DNA from: Actinoplanes subtropicus | Lineage (GTDB): Bacteria; Actinomycetota; Actinomycetes; Mycobacteriales; Micromonosporaceae | NCBI RefSeq assembly: GCF_000721705.1 | Contig: NZ_JOJL01000043.1 | Span: 43,550 to 107,549, forward strand | Direction of reading: 5' to 3' | DNA: 64,000 nt | Shown here: in pieces, positions 56,237 through 64,000 of the stretch | Numbering within the stretch: the first letter of the stretch is position 1 | Layout of the letters: every line of letters starts with the position of its first letter | Notes under the pieces: model-generated | What the model was told of the DNA's origin: nothing | Seen by the model: only the letters and a program-made list of their open reading frames with translations | Database searches by the model: none | Program-made: the position numbers and the translations under genes

Positions 56237-57882
56237 TGGCCGGCTGGCTGTTCGTCATCACGCTGGTGATCGCGCTGGTCGCGGTCTACCGGCCGTTCGG
56301 TGACTACCTGTATCGCGCGATCTCCGGCAACCGGGATCTGCGCGGGGAGAGGCTGATCTATCGCCTCGTCGGCGTGGATGCCCGGGCCGAGCAGACCTGG
56401 GGCGTCTACGCCCGCAGCGTGCTCGCCTTCTCCGCGATCTCGATCCTGTTCCTGTACCTGTTCCTGCGCGTCCAGGACAAACTCTGGCTCTCCCTCGGCT
56501 TCTCCGCGGTACCGACGCACATCGCCTGGAACACGGCGGTCAGCTTCGTCACCAACACCAACTGGCAGGCGTACTCGGGTGAGTCGACCATGGGTCACCT
56601 GGTGCAGATGGCCGGTCTCGCGGTGCAGAACTTCGTCTCGGCAGCCGTCGGCATAGCCGTCGCCGTCGCCCTCGTCCGCGGCTTCGCCGCCCGCAGGACG
56701 GCCACGCTGGGCAATTTCTGGGTCGACCTGACCCGGATCACGCTGCGCGTGCTGCTGCCCGCCTGCGTGCTCATCACGCTCGTGTTCATGATCGCCGGGA
56801 TGGTGCAGAACCTGTCCGGCGGCACCGACGTGACCACGCTGACCGGCGCCACCCAGCACATCACCGGCGGCCCGGTCGCCTCCCAGGAGGCGATCAAGGA
56901 GCTGGGCACCAACGGCGGTGGCTTCTACAACGTCAACTCGGCGCACCCGTTCGAGAACCCGACGGCCTGGACGAACTGGCTGGAGATCTTCCTGCTGCTG
57001 GTGATCCCGTTCAGCCTCCCCCGGGTGTTCGGCCGGATGGTCGGGCAGAACCGGCAGGGCTACGCGATCGTCGCGGTCATGGCGATCCTCGCGATCGCGA
57101 GCGTCGCCCTCACCGTCGGCTTCGAACTGCACGGCGCCGGGACCGTGCCGCAGGCGGTCGGCGCGGCCGTGGAGGGCAAGGAGGTCCGCTTCGGCGTCCC
57201 GGACTCGGCCACCTTCGCCGCCGCGACGACCCTCACCTCGACCGGCGCGGTCGACTCGTTCCACGACTCCTACACGGCCCTCGGCGGCATGATGCCGATC
57301 GTCGACATGATGCTCGGCGAGGTCGCGCCCGGCGGCACCGGCTCCGGCCTGTACGGGCTGCTCGTCCTCGCCGTGATCACGGTGTTCGTGGCCGGGCTCA
57401 TGGTCGGCCGCACCCCCGAATACCTGGGCAAGAAGATCGGCGCGCGGGAGATGAAGCTCGCCTCGCTGTACTTCCTGGTCACCCCGACCCTCGTGCTGGC
57501 CGGCACGGCCGCGGCCTTCGCCACCGGGAACAACCGCACGGCGCTCAACGTCGGGCCACACGGGCTCTCCGAGGTCCTGTACGCGTTCACCAGTGCCGGC
57601 AACAACAACGGCTCCGCGTTCGCCGGCATCACCGTGAACACCCCATGGTGGGACACGGCGCTGGGGCTCGTCATGCTCCTCGGCCGCTTCCTGCCGATCG
57701 TGCTCGTGCTGGCCCTGGCCGGCTCGCTCGCCCGGCAACGGCCCGTCCCCGAGTCCGAGGGCACCCTGCCCACCCACCAACCCCTGTTCGTCGGGATGGT
57801 CGCCGGCGTCACCGTCGTGCTGGTCGCTCTGACCTTCCTGCCCGCTCTCGCTCTCGGACCCCTCGCGGAGGGCCTGTCATGA
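56236..57882 (+). CDS. kdpA: K+-transporting ATPase subunit KdpA
   Basis: 548 aa. The K+-selective channel-like subunit of the high-affinity Kdp pump. Ten membrane helices with four pore-loop filter motifs: [56 protein letters not shown] and [13 protein letters not shown]. Start ATG overlaps kdpF by one base and the stop overlaps kdpB (ATGA), which holds the subunits at matched stoichiometry. Confidence 0.96.
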   Translation: MAGWLFVITLVIALVAVYRPFGDYLYRAISGNRDLRGERLIYRLVGVDARAEQTWGVYARSVLAFSAISILFLYLFLRVQDKLWLSLGFSAVPTHIAWNTAVSFVTNTNWQAYSGESTMGHLVQMAGLAVQNFVSAAVGIAVAVALVRGFAARRTATLGNFWVDLTRITLRVLLPACVLITLVFMIAGMVQNLSGGTDVTTLTGATQHITGGPVASQEAIKELGTNGGGFYNVNSAHPFENPTAWTNWLEIFLLLVIPFSLPRVFGRMVGQNRQGYAIVAVMAILAIASVALTVGFELHGAGTVPQAVGAAVEGKEVRFGVPDSATFAAATTLTSTGAVDSFHDSYTALGGMMPIVDMMLGEVAPGGTGSGLYGLLVLAVITVFVAGLMVGRTPEYLGKKIGAREMKLASLYFLVTPTLVLAGTAAAFATGNNRTALNVGPHGLSEVLYAFTSAGNNNGSAFAGITVNTPWWDTALGLVMLLGRFLPIVLVLALAGSLARQRPVPESEGTLPTHQPLFVGMVAGVTVVLVALTFLPALALGPLAEGLS

Positions 57883-59993
57883 CCTTGCTGGCCGAAAAAC
57901 CCTTGGAAAAAGCCAAACCCGCGGCCGTACGCGGCGGCCTGCTCGACCCGGCCCAGCTCTGGCACTCGCTGCCCGGTGCGCTGGTCAAGCTCGACCCGCG
58001 CACCCTGTGGCGCAACCCGGTCATGTTCATCGTCGAGATCGGCGCGGCCTTCACCACGATCCTGTCGACCACCGACCCGACCGCACTGGCCTGGATCATC
58101 ACGGTCTGGTTGTGGCTCACGGTGGTCTTCGCCAACCTGGCCGAGGCGGTCGCCGAGGGCCGGGGCAAGGCACAGGCCGCCGCGCTGCGGGCCGCCAAAC
58201 AGGACACCGTGGCCCGGCTGCTCAAGGACGGTGAGGAAAGCCTCATCCCGGCGACCGGGCTGAAACTGGGCGACGTCGTGGTGGCCGAGGCCGGCGATGT
58301 CATCCCCGGCGACGGCGACGTCATCGAGGGCATCGCCAGCGTCGACGAGTCGGCGATCACCGGCGAGTCCGCCCCGGTCATCCGCGAGTCCGGGGGCGAC
58401 CGCTCGGCCGTCACCGGCGGCACGAAGGTCCTCTCCGACCGGATCGTCATCAAGATCACCCAGAGGCCCGGCGAGAGCTTCGTGGACCGGATGATCGCCC
58501 TGGTCGAGGGCGCCAACCGGCAGAAGACGCCGAACGAGATCGCGCTGAACATCCTGCTCGCCGCGCTCACGATCATCTTCCTGCTGTCGGTGGTGACGCT
58601 GCAGCCGCTCGCGATCTTCTCGAAGGCGTACCAGGCGGCGGCCCCGAACACGTCGGCGATCAACGAGCACGGCGTCACCGGGATCGTGCTGGTGTCGCTG
58701 CTGGTCTGCCTGATCCCGACCACGATCGGCGCGCTCCTGTCCGCGATCGGCATCGCCGGCATGGACCGCCTCGTGCAGCGCAACGTACTCGCCATGTCCG
58801 GCCGCGCGGTCGAGGCGGCCGGCGACGTGAACACCCTGCTGCTCGACAAGACCGGCACGATCACCCTCGGCAACCGGCAGGCGTCCGAGTTCGTACCGGT
58901 GGATGGGCTTGATCCTGAGGTACTCGCAAGCGCGGCGCAGTTGTCCAGCCTGGCCGACGAGACGCCCGAGGGGCGCTCGGTGGTGGTGCTCGCCAAGAAC
59001 GAGTTCGGCCTGCGCGAGAGCGAGCCGGGCCTGATGACCGACGCGCACTTCGTACCGTTCAGCGCACAGACCCGGATGAGCGGCGTCGACCTCGGCGGGC
59101 GCGAGATCCGCAAGGGCGCGGCCGCGGCCGTCATGAAGTGGGTCCGGGAGAACGGTGGGCACCCCACCGAGGAGGTCGGCGAGATCGTCGACATGATCAG
59201 CGGCACCGGCGGCACTCCCCTGGTCGTCGCCGAGCACCTCGCCGGGCAACCGGCCCGGGCCCTGGGCGTCATCCACCTCAAGGACGTGGTGAAGTCCGGC
59301 ATGCGGGCCCGCTTCGACGAGATGCGCAAGATGGGCATCCGCACCGTGATGATCACCGGCGACAACCCGCGGACAGCGGCGGCGATCGCGGCCGAGGCCG
59401 GCGTCGACGACTTCCTGGCCGAGGCGACGCCCGAGGACAAGCTCGCGCTGATCCGCAAGGAGCAGGAGGGCGGCCGGCTGGTCGCGATGACCGGCGACGG
59501 CACCAACGACGCGCCGGCGCTGGCCCAGGCGGATGTCGGGGTGGCGATGAACACCGGCACGTCGGCCGCCAAGGAGGCCGGCAACATGGTCGACCTCGAC
59601 TCCGACCCGACCAAGCTGATCGAGATCGTGGAGATCGGCAAGCAGTTGCTGATCACCCGGGGCGCGCTGACCACGTTCTCGATCACCAACGACATCGCCA
59701 AGTACTTCGCGATCATCCCGGCCATGTTCGCCGCCGTGTACCCCGGCCTGGACAAGCTGAACATCATGCGGCTGCACTCGCCGGGCTCGGCCATCCTCTC
59801 CGCGGTCATCTTCAACGCGCTGGTCATCGTCGCGCTGATCCCGCTCGCCCTGCGCGGCGTGCGGTACACCCCGTCCAGCGCCTCCGCGCTGCTGCGCCGC
59901 AACCTGTGGATCTACGGCCTGGGCGGCGTGCTCACGCCGTTCCTCGGCATCAAGCTCATCGACCTCATCGTCCAGTTCATCCCGGGAATCTGA
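57879..59993 (+). CDS. kdpB: K+-transporting P-type ATPase subunit KdpB
   Basis: 704 aa. The phosphorylated Asp is residue 323 in DKTGTITLG. The actuator loop TGES ([10 protein letters not shown]), the nucleotide domain with KGAAAAV, and the hinge motif [20 protein letters not shown] are all visible. It couples ATP hydrolysis to K+ entry via KdpA. The ATG overlaps the kdpA stop (ATGA), and kdpC starts one base after its stop. The serine of the inhibitory TGES motif, phosphorylated at high K+ in E. coli, is conserved. Confidence 0.96.
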   Translation: MTLLAEKPLEKAKPAAVRGGLLDPAQLWHSLPGALVKLDPRTLWRNPVMFIVEIGAAFTTILSTTDPTALAWIITVWLWLTVVFANLAEAVAEGRGKAQAAALRAAKQDTVARLLKDGEESLIPATGLKLGDVVVAEAGDVIPGDGDVIEGIASVDESAITGESAPVIRESGGDRSAVTGGTKVLSDRIVIKITQRPGESFVDRMIALVEGANRQKTPNEIALNILLAALTIIFLLSVVTLQPLAIFSKAYQAAAPNTSAINEHGVTGIVLVSLLVCLIPTTIGALLSAIGIAGMDRLVQRNVLAMSGRAVEAAGDVNTLLLDKTGTITLGNRQASEFVPVDGLDPEVLASAAQLSSLADETPEGRSVVVLAKNEFGLRESEPGLMTDAHFVPFSAQTRMSGVDLGGREIRKGAAAAVMKWVRENGGHPTEEVGEIVDMISGTGGTPLVVAEHLAGQPARALGVIHLKDVVKSGMRARFDEMRKMGIRTVMITGDNPRTAAAIAAEAGVDDFLAEATPEDKLALIRKEQEGGRLVAMTGDGTNDAPALAQADVGVAMNTGTSAAKEAGNMVDLDSDPTKLIEIVEIGKQLLITRGALTTFSITNDIAKYFAIIPAMFAAVYPGLDKLNIMRLHSPGSAILSAVIFNALVIVALIPLALRGVRYTPSSASALLRRNLWIYGLGGVLTPFLGIKLIDLIVQFIPGI

Positions 59994-59994
59994 G

Positions 59995-60807
59995 ATGCGC
60001 CTGCCCATGTGGCTCTCCCAGCACGTCGCCGCCCTGCGCGCGCTGCTCGTCCTGACCGTCCTGCTGGGACTGGCCTATCCGCTCGCTTTCGTGGCCATCG
60101 GCAAGCTGCCGGGCCTGTCCGGCAAGGCGGGCGGCTCGCTCGTCGCCCACGGCAGCACGCTGATCGGCCAGGCCTTCACCGACTCCGACGGCAACCCGAT
60201 CCCGAAGTACTTCCAGAGCCGGCCGTCCGCGGCCGGCAAGGGCTACGACCCGACCGCGACCTCGGCCAGCAACCTCGGCCCGGAGGACGTCGTCGACACC
60301 GCCGATCGCAAAAGTCTGCTCACCCAGGTCTGCGCGCGGAGCCAAGCAATCGGCAAGCTGGAAGGCGTGGACGGCAGTCGGCCCTACTGCACCGCCGGCG
60401 GCGTCGGTGCGGTTCTCGAGGTCTTTCACCGGGACGGCCTGACCGGGCCGGTCACCCGGGTGATCTCGGTGAACGGGCCGGCCTTCATGCCCACCTACGA
60501 CGGTGTCACCGTCGAGTCGGGAACCGGCGAGATCCCGGGCGGCGTGATCACCCCGATTCGCGGCGATGCCCCGGCACACCCGGTGGTGCCGTCGGATGCG
60601 GTCACGGCCGGCGCCAGCGGCCTCGACCCCGACATCAGCCCGGCCTATGCCGAATTGCAGGCCCCGCGCATCGCCCGCGAAAGGGGAATATCCGAAAAAT
60701 CCGTCCAAGAACTCATCGAGAAGTACACCGTCGGGCGGGCGCTCGGCTTCATGGGTGAGCCCGGGGTCAACGTCCTTGAACTCAACATGGCGCTGGACAA
60801 AGGCTGA
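59995..60807 (+). CDS. kdpC: K+-transporting ATPase subunit KdpC
   Basis: 270 aa. An N-terminal membrane helix (LRALLVLTVLLGLAYPLAF) and a large outer domain with GQAFTDSDGNPIPKYFQSRPSA, DPTATSASNLGP and the C-terminal VNVLELNMALDK. It assembles KdpA with KdpB. At 270 aa it is longer than E. coli KdpC (190); an insert of about 70 residues lies between residues 105 and 190 (from DRKSLLTQ to IRGDAPAHP), as in other actinobacterial KdpC. Confidence 0.93.
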   Translation: MRLPMWLSQHVAALRALLVLTVLLGLAYPLAFVAIGKLPGLSGKAGGSLVAHGSTLIGQAFTDSDGNPIPKYFQSRPSAAGKGYDPTATSASNLGPEDVVDTADRKSLLTQVCARSQAIGKLEGVDGSRPYCTAGGVGAVLEVFHRDGLTGPVTRVISVNGPAFMPTYDGVTVESGTGEIPGGVITPIRGDAPAHPVVPSDAVTAGASGLDPDISPAYAELQAPRIARERGISEKSVQELIEKYTVGRALGFMGEPGVNVLELNMALDKG

Positions 60808-60810
60808 GCG

Positions 60811-63294
60811 ATGGCGCGCGGGGAACTGAGGATCTATCTGGGCGCCGCGCCGGGCGTCGGCAAGACGTACGCCATGCTCGAGGAGGCCCACCGCCGCGCC
60901 GAGCGCGGGACCGACGTGGTGGTGGCCTTCGTCGAGACCCATGGCCGTAAGCACACCGCCGCCATGCTCGGCGACCTCGAGGTCGTCCCCCGCAAGCACG
61001 TGCGCTACCGGGGGGTGGACCTCACCGAGACGGACCTCGACGCGGTCCTCGCCCGCCGGCCCGAGGTCGCCGTCGTCGACGAGTTCGCGCACACCAACGT
61101 GCCGGGCTCCCGCAACGCCAAGCGCTGGCAGGACGTGCAGGAGCTGCTCGACGCCGGGATCAGCGTGCTGACCACGGTCAACGTGCAGCACCTGGAATCG
61201 CTGAACGACGTGGTCGCCCAGATCACCGGCGTCGAGCAGCGGGAGACCGTGCCCGACGCCGTGGTCCGGGCGGCCGAGCAGGTCGAGCTGGTCGACATGA
61301 CCCCGGAGGCGCTGCGCCGGCGGATGGCGCACGGCAACATCTACCAGCCCGAGAAGATCGACGCGGCGCTCGGCAACTACTTCCGCACCGGCAACCTGAC
61401 GGCGCTGCGCGAGCTGGCGCTGCTCTGGCTCGCCGACAAGGTCGACGAGCAGCTGGGCAAGTACCGGGCCGACCACGGCATCGACGCCACCTGGGAGACC
61501 CGGGAGCGGGTCGTGGTGGCGCTGACCGGCGGGCCCGAGGGCGAGACCCTGATCCGGCGGGCCTTCCGGATCGCCACCCGGACGAAGAGCGCCGACCTGC
61601 TGGCCGTGCATGTGGCCCGCAACGACGGCCTGGCCGGCGCCGACCCGGCGGCGCTGGCCCGGCAACGGGTGCTCGTGGAGAGCCTCGGCGGCAGCTACCA
61701 CCAGGTCGTCGGCTCCGACGTGCCCCGGGCGCTGCTCGACTTCGCCCGGGCGGTCAACGCCACCCAGATCGTCCTCGGCGCGTCCAGCCGGGGCAAGCTC
61801 GCCCAGCTGTTCTCGGCCGGCGTCGGCGTGACCACCACGGCGCTGTCCGGCCCGATCGACGTGCACCTGGTCACCCACGAGCGCGCGGGGCAGGGCCGGC
61901 GCCGGTCCCGGCTGCCCGCGGCCCTGTCCCGCACGCGCCGGCTCACCGGCTTCGCCCTCGTGCTGCTCGGCCTGCCCGCGCTGACCGCGCTGCTGTGGGC
62001 CGGCCCGGCCATCTCGCTGACCAACGACATCCTGCTCTTCCTGGTCGCCGTGGTCGGCGTGGCCCTGGTCGGCGGCCTGTGGCCGGCGCTGCTCGCCGCG
62101 GTCGCCGGCTCGCTGCTGCTCAACTACTACTTCATCCCGCCGATCGGGCGGTTCACGATCGCCGAACGGGACAACCTGCTCGCGCTGGCCATCTTCGTGG
62201 TGGTGGCGCTGGCCGTCAGCTGGGTCGTCGACACCGCCGCGCGCAAGACCCGGCAGGCCGCCGAGGCCTCGGCCGACGCGCAGACGCTGTCCACCGTCGC
62301 CGGCGGGGTGCTGCGCGGGGAGCGGCCCCTCGGTGCGCTGCTCGACCGGCTCCAGGAGACCTTCGGGTTCGACTCGGTGACCCTGCTGGAGGACGGCGTG
62401 GTGGTGGCCGAGGTGGGTCAGCCGGGCTGCACCCGGAGCGCGGACGCCGATGTCGAGGTCAATGTGGACGAGCGGGTGGTGCTGCTGCTCAAGGGGCACA
62501 CGCTGGAGGCGTCCGACCGGCGGATCGTCGAGGCGTTCGCCGCGCAGGCCGCCGTCGCGCTGCGGCAGGAACGGCTCAGCGCCGAGGCGGCCGCGGTCAA
62601 GCCCCTCGCGGAGGCCGACCGGATGCGGACCGCCCTGCTCGCCGCGGTCAGCCACGACCTGCGTACTCCGCTCTCCTCCGCCAAGGCCGCCGTGGCCGGC
62701 CTGCTCAGCGAGGACGTGCACTTCGACGCCGCGGACCGGCACGAGCTGCTGCTGACCGCGGACGAGTCCCTGGAGCGGCTCGACCGGCTGGTCGCCAACC
62801 TGCTGGACATGAGCCGCCTGCAGGCCGGCGCGCTCGGCGTCACCGCGATCGACGTGGGCGTCGAGGAGGTCGTCCCCCGCGCCCTGGACGACCTCGGCCC
62901 CGACGGCCGCAAGGTCACTCTGATCCTGCCCGACGAGCTGCCGCCCGTACGGACCGATCCGGCTTTGCTCGAACGGGTGCTGGTCAACCTGGTCGCGAAC
63001 GCGCTGCGCTACAGCCCGCCCGAGCGCCCGCCGGTGATCACCGTCAGCCGGCACGGCGACGCCGTCGAACTACGCGTCATCGACCACGGCCCCGGCGTCC
63101 CCCGGGACCGGTGGGACGACATCTTCCTGCCGTTCCAGCGCCTCGGCGACCGCGACAACCACACCGGGGTCGGTCTCGGCCTGGCCCTGTCCCGCGGCCT
63201 GACCGAGGCGATGGGCGGCACGCTGACCCCGGAGGAGACCCCCGGCAGCGGCCTCACCATGGTCCTCACCCTGCCCGAGAGCGCCGATCAGTGA
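60811..63294 (+). CDS. kdpD: K+ sensor histidine kinase KdpD
   Basis: 827 aa, 3 bp after kdpC. The N-terminal KdpD domain carries GAAPGVGKTYAML (Walker A) and VAVVDEFAHTNVPGSRN; a USP-like domain follows (about 230-360) with QIVLGASSRGKLAQLF. Four membrane helices lie at about 370-480, then a GAF-like domain and a HisKA domain with His615 in AVSHDLRTPLSSAK. The HATPase domain is intact (NLVANALRYSPP, GVGLGLALSRGL). No kdpE follows: the next genes are on the opposite strand. The regulator must be encoded elsewhere, or KdpD uses another partner. Confidence 0.94.
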   Translation: MARGELRIYLGAAPGVGKTYAMLEEAHRRAERGTDVVVAFVETHGRKHTAAMLGDLEVVPRKHVRYRGVDLTETDLDAVLARRPEVAVVDEFAHTNVPGSRNAKRWQDVQELLDAGISVLTTVNVQHLESLNDVVAQITGVEQRETVPDAVVRAAEQVELVDMTPEALRRRMAHGNIYQPEKIDAALGNYFRTGNLTALRELALLWLADKVDEQLGKYRADHGIDATWETRERVVVALTGGPEGETLIRRAFRIATRTKSADLLAVHVARNDGLAGADPAALARQRVLVESLGGSYHQVVGSDVPRALLDFARAVNATQIVLGASSRGKLAQLFSAGVGVTTTALSGPIDVHLVTHERAGQGRRRSRLPAALSRTRRLTGFALVLLGLPALTALLWAGPAISLTNDILLFLVAVVGVALVGGLWPALLAAVAGSLLLNYYFIPPIGRFTIAERDNLLALAIFVVVALAVSWVVDTAARKTRQAAEASADAQTLSTVAGGVLRGERPLGALLDRLQETFGFDSVTLLEDGVVVAEVGQPGCTRSADADVEVNVDERVVLLLKGHTLEASDRRIVEAFAAQAAVALRQERLSAEAAAVKPLAEADRMRTALLAAVSHDLRTPLSSAKAAVAGLLSEDVHFDAADRHELLLTADESLERLDRLVANLLDMSRLQAGALGVTAIDVGVEEVVPRALDDLGPDGRKVTLILPDELPPVRTDPALLERVLVNLVANALRYSPPERPPVITVSRHGDAVELRVIDHGPGVPRDRWDDIFLPFQRLGDRDNHTGVGLGLALSRGLTEAMGGTLTPEETPGSGLTMVLTLPESADQ

Positions 63295-63649
63295 ACCCCG
63301 GCGCCGCCGGCGGACAGGCGCCGCGGATCGCGCGGCCGAGGCAGGCCAGGAAGAGGATGAGCGCCGTGTACCGCCACGCCGACCCGTCGCCGGCCAGATC
63401 GCCGTAGCGGTGGGCCAGGAATCCGACGAACACCAGCGTGCCGAAGACTGCCACGCCGGCGCTGTGCCGCCAGTCCCGGATCGCCACCGCGGCCCCGCCC
63501 GCGACCAGGCCGATCACCAGGGCCCGGGCGCCCAGCTCGTGCGGCCCGAGCAACGCCGCGTCGGTCAGCGCCGCCACGGTCACCGCGGCGCAGCCGGCCG
63601 CCAGGGCAAACGCCTGGGCCAACGTCGTCTCGTCGCGTCCACCCGCCAT
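63266..63649 (-). CDS. Four-helix membrane protein of unknown function
   Basis: 127 aa from ATG 63649. Four hydrophobic segments: AFALAAGCAAVTVAALTDAALLG, ARALVIGLVAGGAAVAI, VAVFGTLVFVGFLA and YTALILFLACLG. The soluble tail ends RRSRAG. No family is recognised. It converges on kdpD and overlaps its 3' end by 29 bp. An extension upstream to 63856 lacks any support. The downstream-upstream context (kdp) does not clarify the role. Confidence 0.7.
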   Translation of the reverse strand: MAGGRDETTLAQAFALAAGCAAVTVAALTDAALLGPHELGARALVIGLVAGGAAVAIRDWRHSAGVAVFGTLVFVGFLAHRYGDLAGDGSAWRYTALILFLACLGRAIRGACPPAAPGFTDRRSRAG

Positions 63650-63804
63650 GACCAGCCACCGCCCGGGTCCGTGCGCCCGGCTTCGTGCCGCCGCGCCCAG
63701 CACACATGGCACCTCGCTCCCCGCGCGCGGGCCAGGGGTGTTCACGCGCCGTATACGCGTACCGGCCGGATGTTGACGCCGTGTTGACGCGGCCCCGTCC
63801 CGGG

Positions 63805-64000
63805 TCAGTACCGGAACGATTTCACCAGCTCGTCCACCCGCGTGGCGAGGTCGCACAGGTTGGTGGCGGACTCGTGCGTGACGCCGGCGCCCTTGGCCGT
63901 GGCCCCGGCGGCCTCCGCCACCTCACCGATGTTGCGGGCGATCTCCCCCGAACCGGTCGCGATCTGACCGACATTACGACTGATCTCCGACGCCGTCGCC
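63805..64000 (-). CDS. Methyl-accepting chemotaxis protein, C-terminal end
   Basis: The last 64 codons of an MCP whose start is beyond the right edge. The minus strand reads SEISRNVGQIATGSGEIARNIGEVAEAA, a helical heptad pattern with the SRNVGQIA motif of actinobacterial MCPs, and ends DELVKSFRY. It is a different protein from the MCP at 51946 (whose end is [10 protein letters not shown]) but ends in the same style. The 155 bp between it and the membrane gene contain repeated TTGACGC (63773 and 63783), the same motif as in the kdp control region. Confidence 0.85.
   Translation of the reverse strand, partial: ATASEISRNVGQIATGSGEIARNIGEVAEAAGATAKGAGVTHESATNLCDLATRVDELVKSFRY

Overview
The window is high-GC (clearly above 70% by eye), dense, double-stranded-coded chromosome typical of a filamentous actinomycete. 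Methyl-accepting chemotaxis proteins at 51.9 kb and at the right edge, together with ParH-like/MAB_1171c-like genes, lipoproteins with PknH-type sensor domains and many GTG starts, fit the Micromonosporaceae, and motility genes in that family point towards an Actinoplanes-like organism. This is inference; no rRNA or species marker is present.

Layout. 0-6.2 kb: end of a membrane flippase-like gene, a RibD-type reductase divergent from GTP cyclohydrolase II, a PAS-SpoIIE phosphatase and RecQ. 6.2-9.5 kb: a weakly coding stretch with small and decayed genes (a broken P-loop kinase, an HAD stub), then a PPOX flavoprotein, arylamine N-acetyltransferase and a VOC protein. 9.5-12.2 kb: pyruvate phosphate dikinase. 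12.4-15.5 kb: an ImmA/IrrE-like protease, a MAB_1171c-type membrane protein, an XRE regulator and a cytochrome P450. 15.6-20.4 kb: lipoprotein and a three-gene glycolate oxidase operon (glcDEF). 20.4-24.9 kb: tandem-repeat arrays, CGNR regulator divergent from an MFS exporter, TetR, small genes. 25-31.6 kb: divergent two-component pair with a membrane gene sharing a candidate operator, PadR plus membrane protein, a GGDEF protein, IclR and an ABM monooxygenase. 31.6-37.3 kb: mannosyltransferase-like gene, an amidohydrolase and alcohol dehydrogenase resembling the tail of propane-monooxygenase operons (the oxygenase is absent), and an MMPL transporter. 37.4-40.1 kb: a 60-bp repeat pair abutting smpB, AlaX-type editing protein, and an orphan sugar-binding lipoprotein. 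40.3-43.3 kb: a GntR-ABC operon in which both ABC genes carry internal deletions, then an aldehyde dehydrogenase. 43.5-46.6 kb: a large NACHT NTPase, the best candidate for a defence gene, and a 59-aa MT0933-like protein. 46.8-51.8 kb: dehydrogenase, a GlxA-type AraC regulator with a repeat inserted in its linker, a Sua5/YciO protein, a Gly-rich secreted protein coupled to a membrane protein, and FKBP. 51.9-64 kb: MCP, APC-type permease with a KUP-like fragment, and kdpFABC-kdpD, ending in a second MCP.

How genes work together. Clear operons, shown by 1-4 bp stop/start overlaps, are glcDEF, kdpF-A-B(-C-D), PadR/membrane protein, GntR/ABC (broken), and the Gly-rich/membrane pair. At least eleven intact genes have a TANNNT-like -10 box 6-7 nt before an ATG/GTG, so leaderless transcription looks common here and was used to choose starts. 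Recurrent features are gene decay by internal deletion and several repeat families lying in gene ends and linkers.
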